Source of the DNA: Clarkia xantiana subsp. parviflora
Lineage: Eukaryota > Streptophyta > Magnoliopsida > Myrtales > Onagraceae
NCBI GenBank assembly: GCA_036873135.1
Contig: JAPTYO010000022.1
Coordinates: 5,948,979-6,012,978, forward strand
Reading direction: 5' to 3'
Length of the DNA: 64,000 bases
The number at the start of each line of letters is the position of its first letter. Positions within the stretch are counted from its first letter, which is position 1. Of this stretch, positions 7,994 to 19,137 are shown in pieces. The position numbers and the translations under genes are program-made. Below the pieces are notes generated by a model. That model ran no database searches. It was given only the letters and a program-made list of their open reading frames with translations, and was not told where the DNA came from.

Positions 7994-10672
7994 ATGACGA
8001 ACAGTAGGGTGTCCAGGCCCCAACACCCACCTGGGGGCAATGGGCAGAGAAGAGAACCCATACCTCCAGGGAGGCGGCCTGACCCCGGGAAGCAGCCAAT
8101 GCATCCAGAGCCCCAAGAAATACCACAACCTCCTCAGCAACAGAACAACCAGGAGGGAGGACCTTCACGCCCAGCTGGGGCTGAGTCCTCCACAGCCTCC
8201 ACCCCCCGGGCAAGAAGGCCACAGAGAGCAAGAGGACAACAGGGAGTGCCTTCCCACAACACGGCACCCCCTGAGGGATACTATTATGAAGAGCAACCCC
8301 AAGGGTACCCGTATGGGATGCCAGCACAGAGAGGTGGCAACCGCGCCCACACAGCATATGCAAGGCAAGCATACACCCAAGGGACTTACACTGAAGCTCA
8401 GGAGGAGGAGCAGATCCCAGCAGAAGAGTACTACTCGCACCCTCGAACAGGGCAGCGAGAGGAACAAAGAAGATATCACCAGGAGCCACCCCCAGAGGGC
8501 AGGCAACAATTTGTGCCTCCTAGGCAACAGCAGAACAACAGGGCTTACACCCCGCTTGGGGAGGAAAGACAAGCAAGACCTCCAAGGAGGCAGGACTTCT
8601 ATGAATCACCCCAGCAGGCGTATCAAGAGTACACCTACAATCCATACCAGCAGGGACAAGGGAACCCGGTAAGCCCAGCCTACAACTACAATGGATATCA
8701 GAGGGATTATACTCCGGCACAGGTGATGATTACCCCGGAGGAGATAGAAGCCATGATAACCCGGAAATTGAATGAGTCAAAGAAACCCAGCCTGCATTGT
8801 CTAAGTGACAAGACGAACCACCCTTTCACAAGGGAACTGGAGATGAACAGGGTGCCAGACTCCCTGCACACCGTGCAAATTGCAAAGTACAATGGGAAGG
8901 GAGACCCCCTAGAGCATATCCAACAGCATGAGGCCTCTCTATTCGGGAGGACAACTGACGAAAGATACAAGGCACTCCTTTTCCCAAACACCCTATCAGG
9001 GGTGGCCTCACATTGGTTCTTCAGCCTACCCTCTGAGAGCATCCACTCATGGGAGCAGCTAAAAGCTAAGTTTCTGCAGAGATACCTAGGGGAGAGGAAA
9101 CTCCTCAAGGGAACAGGCTCCATTGATGATGTAAAACAAGAATACGATGAAACCCTGGCCAGTTACTACACTAGGTTCAACCAGAATATTGCAGACATCC
9201 AGGGAGACATCACTGAAGGGGAGATAATCAGAGCCTTTATCAGAAACTTAGGTCGCTTTGGGTCAACATTGGCTGAAAAGATGGCCAAAAAGCCAGCAAG
9301 CACCTTGGAGGAGCTTGCAGGGAGAGTTAAAACGCATATTGACCTTGAAAGGCACAGGGCAAGCAAGAAGGCCAAAATCCAGGCAGCCAAGGAGGATAAT
9401 CAAAGGCCAAACAAAGGCAAGCCACCCCAGGCACCACATCAAGCAAGGCAACAAGAGTGGCGTCCGCCGCAGCAGGCAAGACAACAAGAGTGGCGTCCGC
9501 CACAGCAAAGAAACCAAATGGGTGAACCCTTAAAGGCTAGAGAAATCAATGTCATTAAGTTCATCCCACTGAACGCCACTCCAGCCACCGTACTTAGAGA
9601 GATGCGGAACCAAAAGCTATGGTCACCCCCTGCGAGGTGGAGAGCCCCAATGGTAGGAAATCACAAGGATAGATGGTGTGATAACCACGAGGCTTATGGT
9701 CACGACACAAATGAATGCTTTAGCTTAAAGCTAAGCATAAACAACATCGTCCAGAGGGGAGAACTGAAGCAGTTCGTAGACCATGGGGGCAATAGTATGC
9801 AGCTGGGGCCACCACAGAAAGACAAGGGCAAGGAAAAGGTAGACTATAACCCTCCACCTAACAAAAGAGGAGTCATCAACATGATACATGGAGGAGCAGC
9901 ATCAGGAGGCCCAACTGCTAATGCAAGAGAGGTCTATGCATCCAAGCTAAGCTCAGTGCCAAGGTGGAGAAAAAGACCAAGAGAAGGAGAAGAAGTGAAG
10001 ATAGAGTTCTCGGAGAAGGACAAGAGCCACATCGTCTTTCCACATGACGATGCTCTAGTTATTACTTTAGATATTGATAATTTTGATGTAAAGAGAATTT
10101 TGGTGGATGGGGGCAGCTCAGCTGACCTCCTAAGCCTGAGAGTGTTGGAAGAGATAGGGAAAACCAAAGCAGACATCAATCCGGTCAACTTCCCCCTAGT
10201 TGGCTTCTCAGGGGCAACAAGCTACCCCCTGGGGATGATAACATTGCCAGTGACCATGGGCCAAGGATGGACCCAGCTGAAGGTAAATGTCAATTTCTTG
10301 GTGGTTGAAAGCCTGGGAGCCTACAATGGGATCCTAGGTAGGACAACCATAAATCCATATGAAATAGTGCCATCCACTGTTCACCAGAAGCTGAAGTACA
10401 TCACGGAGAACGGAGTTGGAGAGGTCCTGGGTGATCAACGCACTGCAAGACAATGCTATGTCAATTCAATGAGACATGGATCACACAGGACAGATACAGT
10501 GGCTATGGTCATGGCAGGAGCTAACCAGGAAAGAAGAAAAAAAGGAGGGAGACAAAGGCAAGGAAGGAGGAGGAGTGGAGTGACACTCCGTTTGAGCAGG
10601 CAGCTTTTTCAAAAAGTGCCTACAAAGAAACACAGGAGTAAGGCTGTGAAGATGACATCCATACCTTGGTAG
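7994..10672 (+). CDS. Element C Gag-protease polyprotein (892 aa)
   Basis: This intact open frame starts at the first ATG after the PBS. Residues 1-270 are Pro/Gln/Arg/Tyr-rich and low in complexity. Residues about 285-460 are a retrotransposon capsid domain (landmarks HWFFSLPSESIHSWEQLKAK, YYTRFNQNIADI, RAFIRNLG). The zinc knuckle CDNHEAYGHDTNEC starts at residue 562, followed by SLKLSINNIVQRGELKQFVD. The protease active site LVDGGSSADLL has its Asp at residue 705, and the domain continues through the GILGRTTINPYE motif. The end is basic and stops at TAG 10670-10672, where autonomous elements would enter RT. It should form the particle core and process it. The frame is open and the LTRs are identical, so it may be active with RT and integrase supplied in trans. 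Confidence 0.9.
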   Translation: MTNSRVSRPQHPPGGNGQRREPIPPGRRPDPGKQPMHPEPQEIPQPPQQQNNQEGGPSRPAGAESSTASTPRARRPQRARGQQGVPSHNTAPPEGYYYEEQPQGYPYGMPAQRGGNRAHTAYARQAYTQGTYTEAQEEEQIPAEEYYSHPRTGQREEQRRYHQEPPPEGRQQFVPPRQQQNNRAYTPLGEERQARPPRRQDFYESPQQAYQEYTYNPYQQGQGNPVSPAYNYNGYQRDYTPAQVMITPEEIEAMITRKLNESKKPSLHCLSDKTNHPFTRELEMNRVPDSLHTVQIAKYNGKGDPLEHIQQHEASLFGRTTDERYKALLFPNTLSGVASHWFFSLPSESIHSWEQLKAKFLQRYLGERKLLKGTGSIDDVKQEYDETLASYYTRFNQNIADIQGDITEGEIIRAFIRNLGRFGSTLAEKMAKKPASTLEELAGRVKTHIDLERHRASKKAKIQAAKEDNQRPNKGKPPQAPHQARQQEWRPPQQARQQEWRPPQQRNQMGEPLKAREINVIKFIPLNATPATVLREMRNQKLWSPPARWRAPMVGNHKDRWCDNHEAYGHDTNECFSLKLSINNIVQRGELKQFVDHGGNSMQLGPPQKDKGKEKVDYNPPPNKRGVINMIHGGAASGGPTANAREVYASKLSSVPRWRKRPREGEEVKIEFSEKDKSHIVFPHDDALVITLDIDNFDVKRILVDGGSSADLLSLRVLEEIGKTKADINPVNFPLVGFSGATSYPLGMITLPVTMGQGWTQLKVNVNFLVVESLGAYNGILGRTTINPYEIVPSTVHQKLKYITENGVGEVLGDQRTARQCYVNSMRHGSHRTDTVAMVMAGANQERRKKGGRQRQGRRRSGVTLRLSRQLFQKVPTKKHRSKAVKMTSIPW

Positions 10673-11275
10673 CCGGACACCATAATAGGGAACAGGACAA
10701 GGGACTCCATCCTAAGAGGTTTCCGCCACATAGATGATATCAAGCAAATGCCGCAGGAGCCCATATCAAGCTATTTCCAGAGATTCTTCAATTATGGTGC
10801 CAACATGGACATCACAAGGGGAGAAGCAGTCAGAGCATTCATCAGACACATGCATCCAAGCTCATTCGAGGCCTATGGAGGGCTCTATGAGATGGTCATG
10901 ACGAGCACAATGAGAGAGCTCAAGGCGAAGCTGGACAGGGCATTTGAACAAGAGGCGGAACAGTTGGATGAAGTTCCAGAGAAAGGAAGAGAAGCAGACA
11001 CATTGGGAGGAGGTGTCAATTTCACATTCACACCCCTCACGCTCAGCATAGAAGAAATTTTCCACAAGCGCCTCAAGCAAGAGCTGCCAGCATGCAGGGA
11101 GGAAGGCAAGGCCTTCCTAGGTAGAGATGCACAGGGTTGGTGTGAGTACCATGGGACCTGGGGGCATCAAACCAACAACTGCATGGTGTTGAAGGTGGAA
11201 GTGGAAGAAATGATCTACAATGGAAGCTTCAAAGAATACGTGGCAACAGACACAGTGACCACCCCATATCCTTAG
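10673..11275 (+). CDS. Element C second Gag-like module (Gag2), after an in-frame UAG
   Basis: The frame is the same as the Gag-protease ORF and no other stop intervenes, so one UAG separates the two. The first ATG is at 10748. The residues SYFQRFFNYGANMDITRGEA, VRAFIRHM and MRELKAKLDRAFEQEAEQL resemble the C-terminal half of the capsid domain upstream. A zinc knuckle CEYHGTWGHQTNNC follows with its usual helix (VEVEEMIYNGSFKEYV). This is a second capsid-end plus knuckle unit placed after the protease, where RT would be. It could be reached by stop readthrough, be translated separately, or be a relic. Element H also shows two knuckles. Confidence 0.75.
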   Translation, partial: PDTIIGNRTRDSILRGFRHIDDIKQMPQEPISSYFQRFFNYGANMDITRGEAVRAFIRHMHPSSFEAYGGLYEMVMTSTMRELKAKLDRAFEQEAEQLDEVPEKGREADTLGGGVNFTFTPLTLSIEEIFHKRLKQELPACREEGKAFLGRDAQGWCEYHGTWGHQTNNCMVLKVEVEEMIYNGSFKEYVATDTVTTPYP

Positions 11276-11530
11276 TTTCATATCTAACATTTCGCATGTT
11301 TTAGCATTACAAGCTTTTCAAAAAACAACTCTTGAGAAGGAGAACTCACGAAGTTACTCCAACTCTACAACTATCTTCAATTTCCTACAAAGGATGTCTT
11401 GGTGCACCAAGGCATCCCGAGTGTACAAAAACATGAATGCTCCTAAGAGAGTAGTAGTTATTCAAAAATATTTACCAGTGAATGTGATGTTACAATCACC
11501 AAGTTATCCTTACACAGATATGACTTCAAG
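11276..11530. other. Element C spacer, no gene seen
   Basis: This stretch lies between Gag2 and the repeat block. I see no open frame of note and no RNA structure beyond AT-rich sequence. Confidence 0.4.
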
Positions 11531-12052
11531 TCAACAACCTTCGACGCCCCCAAGAGCGTATCTTGAGAGTAGTCTTCGTACTACGACATTCGACGCCCCC
11601 AAGAGCGTATCTTGAGAGTAGTGTTCATACTACGACCTTCGACGCCCCCAAGAGCGTATCTTGAGAGTAGTTATTATACTACGACCTTCGACGCACCAAG
11701 AGCGTATCTTGAGAGTGGTTTCCAAAAACTACGAACTTCGACGCCCCCAAGAGCGTATCTTGAGAGTAGTGTTCATACTACAACCTTCGACGCCCCCAAG
11801 AGCGTATCTTGAGAGTAGTTATTACACTACGACTTCGACGCACCAAGAGCGTATCTTGAGAGTGGTTTCCAAAAACTACGAATTCGACGCCCCCAGGAGC
11901 GTATCTTGAGGTAGATTTGCAACCTACCAGATTCGACGCCCCCAAGAGCGTATCTTGAGGTAGAAAAAACACTACCAGTTCGACGCCCCCAAGAGCGTAT
12001 CTTGAGGTAGATTTCAAACTACCAGTTCAACGCCCACCAAGAGCGTATCTTT
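11531..12052 (+). repeat. About 49-bp tandem repeats, element C
   Basis: About ten units carry the core CCCCCAAGAGCGTATCTTGA followed by a variable stretch ending in an imperfect inverted echo. A variant unit also occurs near 12440. The same repeat occurs in reverse orientation in element D (23560-24330). Confidence 0.85.
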
Positions 12053-12430
12053 GGTCTAACCTGAGCCCTCCGGGAGCCTGTCCTGCGAAACGTTAAGTGC
12101 CGTCCGAGAGCCTGTCTCGTGAACAGTTTGACACCCGTCAAGAAGGTATCGGTGGACTAACCTGTGCCCTCCGGGAGCCTATCCTGCGAAACGTTAAGTG
12201 CCGTCCGAGAGCCTGTCTCGTGAACAGTTTGACACCCGTCAAGAAGGTATCGGTGGACTAACCTGTGCCCTCCGGGAGCCTATCCTGCGAAACGTTAAGT
12301 GCCGTCCGAGAGCCTGTCTCGTGAACAGTTTGACACCCGTCAAGAAGGTATCGGTGGACTAACCTGTGCCCTCCGGGAGCCTATCCTGTGAAACGTTAAG
12401 CGCCGTCCAAGAGCCTGTCTCGTGAAAAGA
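12053..12430 (+). repeat. 101-bp tandem repeats, element C
   Basis: Nearly four units have starts spaced 101 bp apart (for example 12154, 12255 and 12356). Each holds two related halves: CCCTCCGGGAGCCTATCCTG and CGTCCGAGAGCCTGTCTCGT. Fragments of the same unit are present in D. Confidence 0.85.
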
Positions 12431-12919
12431 TTTCGACGCCCACCAAGAGCGTATCTTTGGTCTAACAGTACAACGTATACCGTGTAAGGGGTATCAGAAG
12501 AGATCATCACACCATGTTTGAAAGGATACCATGCTTAGAAGGATATCATACTCGGAAGGGTAACATGAGAAAGAAATTTCTAAGTAAAGTAATGTGAAGA
12601 ACAAGTAATGTTTTTTCTTTATGAAATGGCAGGTAAGACATGAAGGAAAACACGAAAGAAGGATAAGTAAAGGAAACACATCAAGTAAAGAGTCCATACC
12701 CAAAGAACCATACACAAGGCATAGGGAGCCATCATGAGAAGAGATATATACAAAAGCATGAGAAGCACTAATGTAAAGGCAAACGAACCACGTAGTCAAC
12801 AACATAATGCGCCAAAGGAAAGTAACAACAAACACCATCACAATCTCAAAAGACACTCAACCCGTACAAGGGGAGAAGGAGTGTAGTTATATATACAAGG
12901 ATAGTATGAGATAAACAAG
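12431..12919. other. Element C non-coding stretch downstream of the antisense gene
   Basis: After a variant repeat unit near 12440 the sequence is AT-rich without a credible gene. It lies beyond the stop of the antisense gene and probably holds that gene's 3' untranslated region. Confidence 0.4.
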
Positions 12920-15218
12920 TCAGTCAGAACCCTCGGGGGAGTCACCCTCACCCCTTGAAGCTGAACCGCCAGCGGAAATGGATGAAGAGGAGGAGTCTGA
13001 GGTACCAATCTCCACAGGTGTAGCATCCACCTGGGCAGGGGCAGGCTCGTCTGCAACGGCAGCCTGACCCATCAGAACAGTCGCGTAGCCAGTGGCATAT
13101 GGCCCAAAGTCACCAAGGTCACCAAAGGGGAACTGAGGATCAATCCGGTATATGTGATCAACCAGATACTCACCGAACTGGTTCATCTCCTGGGTGAGAC
13201 GCGTGCTATAGTCGGCGGTGAAGGCAGAGGAGGCCTTGTATTCAGATACCGCGACAGCCCTCTCCTCCGCCCGACACTTAGTCTCCAACCTCCGCAGCTC
13301 CTCAGAATGGACAGACGCGGCAACCTCAGCTTCCCGGCGCAAACTGCCCACAGTGGTTTCAAGCAAGGACACCTGGTCCTGGAGCTCCTGCAGTCTCAAA
13401 TCAGATATACGCGCCTTCTCGGCAGCAGTGGCGACCTCCGCCTTGAGAGAAACCTGGCTGTTTCAAGGGTCTTCCTCTCGTCAGATAACTCGAGTACGAG
13501 CGAGGACATGTTCACCATGTCAGATATGCCCTAACAATTCAAACAAGGGATGAATAACCGAAAGATAGACATTATGAAAGAAATAAGAGGAAAGCAAAGA
13601 ACAACTTACAGGTGCATAACGAGAAAGTACCCCTTGAACAAAGCGCCGAGTCTCCCCAGGAGACTTGGGCGGAGCAACACGATCCCCAGGGGGAACGGCA
13701 CCGCGAAGGACGCGGACACCAACCTCAGGAGTCCGCAAAGAGGAAGTGCTATCGAAGTGGAACTCCTTCAGACCAGCGAAGGGAGTCCACTCAGACCCAA
13801 TAACATCTTCATCAGTGAGCCGTGCGAAATCCTTCCGACTTAAAGTCGGAGGCCCACCTACACAAGCAAAGCAAGTCAAAGGAGAGTATAAACATACAAG
13901 GATCAGCACAAGGTAGAGATCATACCTGAGGACCGTGCCCTCGGCTGGGGGGCAGGGGAACCACCACCAGCAGGTCGCTTCCCTTTGTCAGCCAGGGAAG
14001 GCACCTCTTCGACCACCATCTCCTTATTCACGAGATAGGGTCGGAGGACGAGCAGCAGGCGAAGCAGGATCCACAGCCTTCTTCCTCTTAGCAGCCGAGG
14101 CCCCGGCCTCAGAATCAGATCGCCGCGGCTTGGACTTGGAAGGTCCAGAATCTCTGCCAACGGAGACGACCCTCTCAGTCACCAAGGGGGAGTGCACTAG
14201 CAAGGTAAGAAAAACAAGATAAGGAAAACATAAGTTACATCATAAAGAAGCAAATAGGAGAAAGCATACCAGAGGCCCCAGCCTTCTTCCCAGGCAGGGG
14301 GGATTTCTTCAAAGCAGAACTAGAAGGAGCCTTCCTCTTGCTCAGGTCAACAGGGGCTCCCTGCATGTTATAGGTTTTTCCATGAAACCAACCTACAAAG
14401 GAAGAGAAGAAGGTAAATAAAGATGGAAAGACCAAGTGACATACCGAACCCCCGGAGTCAGGAGTCAGACTGATCCCGGCCTCGTAAAGATCCGTCTCAG
14501 TTATTAAAGACACGGGGCAGTAAGACCGGGTCCTGTTGCTCTCGTGAATGATCTTCATAGTCTTCAAATCATCCGAAGAGAACTCTCCGAAAGCAGGCCA
14601 ACCATCGGACCGATCCTCATTCAGGACCGACCAGGTGACGTATCGGTCCGTAATGAAGAAGTAGTGCTTAGCCCAGTGACTGGCCGAATTGTCAATCTGG
14701 GTCACAAAACGGAGGGAGGTATCCCACTCGACCCCACTCAACCCGAAATCAGAGAATCGGGGATCTTTGAAGGTCGGATGGCGAGTTACGAAACTCGCAA
14801 ACCCCACCCTCGTCCGGTACTGGAACCGATAGAAACATCGGAATAGAACGAGAGAGTACTTCCAGGAGTACCAACGGCACAATACCCGGAAGCCCACCCA
14901 GACGCGGAGGGCACTGGGGGCAAGGTTCACAGGAGAAATCCTGAAGAACCTGCTCAACTCTATAAGCTCGTCACAGTAAGGTAGCCTTAGCCCGAATCGG
15001 ATCTGAGAGGGGTACACGGCGACCTTCCCTATAGGAGGCTCCGTCGCCGTCCCGCGAGTATTCCCCAAGGAGGGGAGAAAAGGATACAGAGGCTCATCTA
15101 GGGGACTGATATCTCCTAGGGTGACATGTTCGTTGTAATCGGACCTAGTGATATGGTTCTCTGACAGAATAGCAAGACCTAAGGCAAAGATGGCAAGAAA
15201 CCCCAAAGCACGAATCAA
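12920..15218 (-). CDS. Element C antisense gene (aORF), multi-exon
   Basis: Read leftwards, the part from about 15178 to 14445 encodes a domain like the Pfam family 'putative gypsy type transposon' (PF04195, from memory of its pattern): IRFGLRLPYCDELIELSRFF, LAPSALRVWVGF, YSLVLFRCFY. Introns inferred from GT-AG signals and frame are 14361-14444, 14196-14269, 13858-13925 and 13531-13609, each 68-84 nt. The middle exons are basic and disordered. The last exon (12920-13530) is a coiled coil rich in Glu, Leu and Arg, ending in an acidic, Ser-rich tail. A one-base shift near 13458 and one near 14030 may break it. The 5' exon is not resolved; an ATG at 15385 with donor at 15311 is a candidate but the phase does not fit. 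Function is unknown. It runs convergently with Gag. Confidence 0.6.
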
Positions 15219-15760
15219 ATTTCGACTAACACCCCAATGAAGGTCACGATACTAAGCTAGCAATGGGAAAGGAAATAACGCGGCCGAAAAGGAAGAGAAA
15301 AAGGAACTCACTCATCCTTCGGAGAATACGGCGTCTCTGAAGAGTCTGCGTACGTGGACACCACCAGGAGTATAGTACCTACCATGACACGACGAACATC
15401 AAGATAAGAAAAATTTCTGAGGAACCGGAAATACCCCGACACTCAACCAACGACAACAACCGAGTCAAATAGTTTTATCCAAGCCTAAGGTCGGGTTTTG
15501 GAAAAAATTACCATTATACCCTCCAACAAAGATTAACACACCAACGGCGGCACGACATCAAATTCAAGACCGGGATAGCCCAATCGGACAAGAAACCATA
15601 TCCGGACAACCGACAAACATTTTTCCCCAAAATCCACAACTACCAACGGCTATCTACGGTAATCCCACATTTAATCAAATTTCGGCAATCAAACATCGGC
15701 AATCAAGCATCGGCAATCAAATATCAACGATTCAAAAATCAACGTTTTACGCGGTAATGA
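15219..15760. other. Upstream region of the C antisense gene
   Basis: No protein is seen apart from the possible 5' exon (15312-15385, minus). On the minus strand a TATA-like GGATAAAAC lies near 15471-15480, a plausible promoter for the antisense gene. Confidence 0.35.
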
Positions 15761-16260
15761 AAAGGAAAAGAGCGGACCTTCGGAAAACCCGACCCGATAT
15801 GGTAAACGGGCCCGGATTTCGAATTGGAAGACGCCCGAAAATCAGTCCCTCGCCGGAATTTGAGCCTTGCCGTCGCCGGAGGTGACCTTGCTCGCCCCAC
15901 CGTCGCCGTCGCCGGAGAAAAGCCCAGTCGCTCACCCGCCGTGCCCTGCCGGTGATGTCCGGCCAATGTCGTCGTCACCAATCGATCCTCCACGCCGTCC
16001 AGTCGTCGTCGCCGTGCCTCGCCGTCGTCAGCCAAGCTCTCGCCGTCTCCGCGTCGCAGTCAGCTGTTTCCCGCCTGGAGCTGCGTCGTCGCCTCCGGCC
16101 AGGCTCCCTCCCGTCGTCGATTCCGGCTAGGTGGCTGGCTGGATTTCTGCTCCTCGGTGGAAATTCCGGCCGGCCCTTACCTTGGGGGTGCTCTCCAACC
16201 TTTTCTTGCTCTCCAAGGGTAAGTGGAAAAGAAAGATGGTGGCTATGGTGACTCTTGGAG
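15761..16260. other. GC-rich block in element C, possible captured host gene fragment
   Basis: This block is dense in CGCCG and CGTCG, unlike the AT-rich flanks, and it has no counterpart at the matching place in D. Near 16210 the plus strand reads CTCCAAGGGTAAGTGG, which resembles an exon end and splice donor. Short frames here are Ala/Pro/Arg-rich and not recognisable. Confidence 0.4.
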
Positions 16261-16839
16261 GTATTTTTCTAACTCTCTTCTTTTATGTTAAAAGGGTGAT
16301 AGGGTTTTTTAGGGGGTTTAATCACCACCATCCATCTAGCTTTAAGAAAAATCTAAGGGCCAAGGAAAGATCATCTTTTTTATCCCTTTCACCTATAGCT
16401 AAGTATATTCCCATACTTAGAGGAATTATCAAGTTAGTTTTATTTTTGGAGCATTCCATACTTAGGAAAATTTTTGGCCAAAGTTAAATTTTCTCCTTAT
16501 TTAGATGAAGTCCCGGCACGAAATTGAAGCGTAAGTTATTTAATTGCATTCGTATCACATCCCTGTGCAAGTTTGTATTTTTTGAGTATATACCTGTAGC
16601 AGAGATAAGTTTATTACTCCCGCCTCAGACGGACGCGTGCCTAGGCACACGTCCGTGCTACTCTGACGTTTACAATTCTTCTATCCCATTAGACAGGGGG
16701 GCAGAGTCAGAGGCACGCATCCATGGGTAAGCAGGCACTCAGACAAAGAAGGTAAAATCCCGGTTTCAAATTGCGCGTGTCATACCATCCTAAAATAGAG
16801 TCAATCAAGGGTTAGGCCATTGGTTGACTCGGGGGCATG
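16261..16839. other. Element C 3' non-coding region and polypurine tract
   Basis: AT-rich sequence without a gene. The part from about 16440 is related to D (20395-20780, reverse). The purine tract GACTCGGGGGCATG at 16826-16839 directly precedes the 3' LTR. Confidence 0.6.
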
Positions 16840-17770
16840 TGATGGATATACGCCCAATTTGAACCCGTTGACTTCCAAACCGTTGTATTTTTATCGTCCC
16901 ATTTATGATTGCAAATCGAAACTTCAACCCGGACACTCCGCGAGAACATCGACGGCTCGGACGGGGCCGGGGCGCCCGTCCGAAAGAGGCGAACTCACCT
17001 AGGTGAGGTTGGGTGGCCACACCCGACCTCCCCTAGGGGAGATCGGGTCAGCCGACCCGATCTCCCCTAGGAGAGATCGGGTTGGCCAACCCGATCTCTC
17101 CTAGGAGAGATCGGGTCAGCCAACCCGATCTCTCCTAGGAGAGATCGGGTTGGCCAACCCGATCTCCCCTAGGGGAGATCGGGTCAGCCAACCCGATCCC
17201 TCCTAGGAGGGATGGGGTTGGCCAACCCCACCCTCCCTAGGAGGGGTTGGGTGCCCTCACCCAACCCCTACCCTTGGGGGTCGGATTTCTCCCCCCCAAG
17301 GGTCCCGACACCATCTTCAGACGCCCATGCTCGGTCCACTCCGCCTACCTCCTCTGAATCCTAAAGTCTTAATTATACGTTTGAAGGTTAATTAATTGTG
17401 TTTAAAGGTTAACGATGTCATTAAGCCACCTTAATGAAACCGTTGCCTATAAATACCCCACCTTCACAACTCATTTGATCATCTTGGCCATTTTGACATT
17501 TTAGCTCTGACATCTCTCTAGCTTTATCTCTCTAGAAAAGTACTGACTTAGGCATCGGAGAGGGTTCACCAGGCACCACCCCCCCCCCTCCTCCGTGTCT
17601 GGTATTGCCCCTTCTGCAGGGTAGAAGGAGAGAAGGAGCAGAGGAAGGAAGGAAGGAAAGGAGAAAATAAGCTAAGGCAGAACAGCTCAGGAACACCGGA
17701 TCACACACATCCCCCGTAAGGAGTGAGATCAAAGCCGACCCCCCGTTGACCTAGATCTCATAACTTAACA
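16840..17770 (+). repeat. Element C 3' LTR
   Basis: It has the same length as the 5' LTR and appears identical by eye, including the hairpin array (about 16993-17268) and the C-run. This is the mark of a very recent insertion. Confidence 0.92.
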
Positions 17771-18882
17771 TTGAGCAAATTCGCCTTGGGGGCACCCCTA
17801 GAGGAAAATCGGAAGGTGCACTTTCTGGAGAGGGTGATCTTGTCGACCACCGACCCGTCGGAGGTGTGTGCTATTGAAGCAGGATCAGAGGAGGAACCCA
17901 CTTGGATGACCCCGATAGTCGCGTATCTGACTACGGGGGCAGTCCCTGATGATAGAGTACTAGCTGACAGGTACGTCGGATCGCGGTTAATTACGTGGTG
18001 CTGGACAATCAGATGTACAAAAAGGGGTGGTTCTCGACTCCTTACTTGAAATGTGTGGCGGAGCCCGACACAAATCGGATCCTTATGGAGGTGCACGAAG
18101 GGATCGAGGCTTGTCATGAAGGGGCGCGATCCATTACGAGGAAGGTGTTGAATCTGGGCTATTATTGGCCTACGATGAGCAAGGAGGCGACGGTATTAGT
18201 CCGATCGTGTGACGCGTGCAAGAGGTACGCCCAGAATATCGTGGCTACGGCTGCTAATCTGACGTCTATCAAGAGTGCTTGGCCCTTCGCGCAGTGGGGT
18301 ATCGACTTGGTGGGACCTCTCCCGCAGGCACAAGGTCAGTGTAAATATCTGCTTGTGGCTATTGATTACTTTTCGAAATGGATAGAAGCTAAGGCGTTGG
18401 CCAAGAAGACGGGGAACCAGATCGTCAAGTTTCTCCAGACCCACATTATATCCAGATATGGGATTCCTAAGGTGCTGATCAGCGACAATGGTCCACCATT
18501 TAACGGGGCTCAAGTGAAGGAGTATCTGGAGGAGTTGAACATCGAGCATCGGACAGCCTCTGTCCATCATGCTCAGACTAATGGCCAGGTGGAGTCAGCC
18601 AACAAAATCGTGATGGATGGCCTGAAGAAAAGGGTCTATGCCTTGAAGGGCAAATGGCTGAACGAGCTGGAAAACGTGCTTTGGGCTATTAGAACGACAC
18701 CCAAACGATCAACTGGGGAGACTTCGTTTGGCCTCGTTTATGGCACGGAGGCTGTTGCTCCCGTGGAGGTAGCTGTGGCGTCCCATCGGATGAGATATTA
18801 TGAGCCTTTGACGAATGATGAAATGAGACGTCTGGATTTGGACTTGCTTGAGGAAAAGAGGCGGGAAGCCGATGAAGTCTAG
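17771..18882 (+). pseudogene. Element B end of second RNase H and integrase (main part)
   Basis: B resumes after C. First comes the linker downstream of the second RNase H (FALGAPLEENRKVHFLERVI), with a frame change before 17995. Then the integrase follows: the zinc-binding HHCC region (HEGARSITRK, CDACKRYA), the core with WGIDLVGPLP (first Asp), ISDNGPPFNG (second Asp) and HHAQTNGQVESANK (Glu), and the downstream part to DLDLLEEKRREADEV. Integrase would join the element's DNA to the chromosome. A TAG at 18880-18882 replaces a Gln codon present in I, so the protein is cut before its C-terminal domain. Confidence 0.88.
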
Positions 18883-19137
18883 GCTCGAATGCGTTTTGCG
18901 ACAGCCAGATATTACAACCGGCGAGTTAAGTCCCGACAATTCTTCGTCGGAGAGCTAGTTTGGCGTCGGAATGAGTTTACCCTTTTGGATCGGATCAACA
19001 AGATGTCACCAAAATGGGAAGGACCTTACAAGGTCGTGGGGATGCCAGCTCCGAATGCGTACAAGTTGGAAGACCTCGATGGTAGAGTATTGAAGCATTC
19101 TTTCAGTGGCGAACACTTGAAGAAATGTCATGCTTGA
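18883..19137 (+). pseudogene. Element B integrase C-terminal domain
   Basis: The same frame continues after the TAG: ARYYNRRVKSRQFFVGELV, then PKWEGPYKVVGMPAPNAYKL (the GPY/F-type motif) and the terminal FSGEHLKKCHA. F and I have the same ending. The stop TGA at 19135-19137 ends pol. Confidence 0.88.

Larger units (their letters stand above)
7012..17770 (+). mobile_element. Element C: young gag-only Tat-type element nested in B
   Basis: The LTRs are each 931 bp (7012-7942 and 16840-17770), with no difference spotted by eye, and the flanking duplication is TTGAG. The internal part carries a PBS, a long gag-protease ORF, a second gag-like ORF, two tandem-repeat blocks and an antisense gene, but no reverse transcriptase or integrase. 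It is therefore non-autonomous, like the gag-only plant elements known as TR-GAG, though it keeps the antisense gene and is much longer. It interrupts B's second RNase H and is younger than B. Confidence 0.92.

Noticed and set aside
8040..8672. Second overlapping ORF inside C gag
   Set aside because: It is low-complexity sequence read in another frame; in D the corresponding region is open in the gag frame.
16131..16487. A 118-codon membrane-protein-like gene
   Set aside because: It begins in the GC-rich block and runs into AT-rich non-coding sequence shared in part with D; no recognisable domain and no conservation of the frame.
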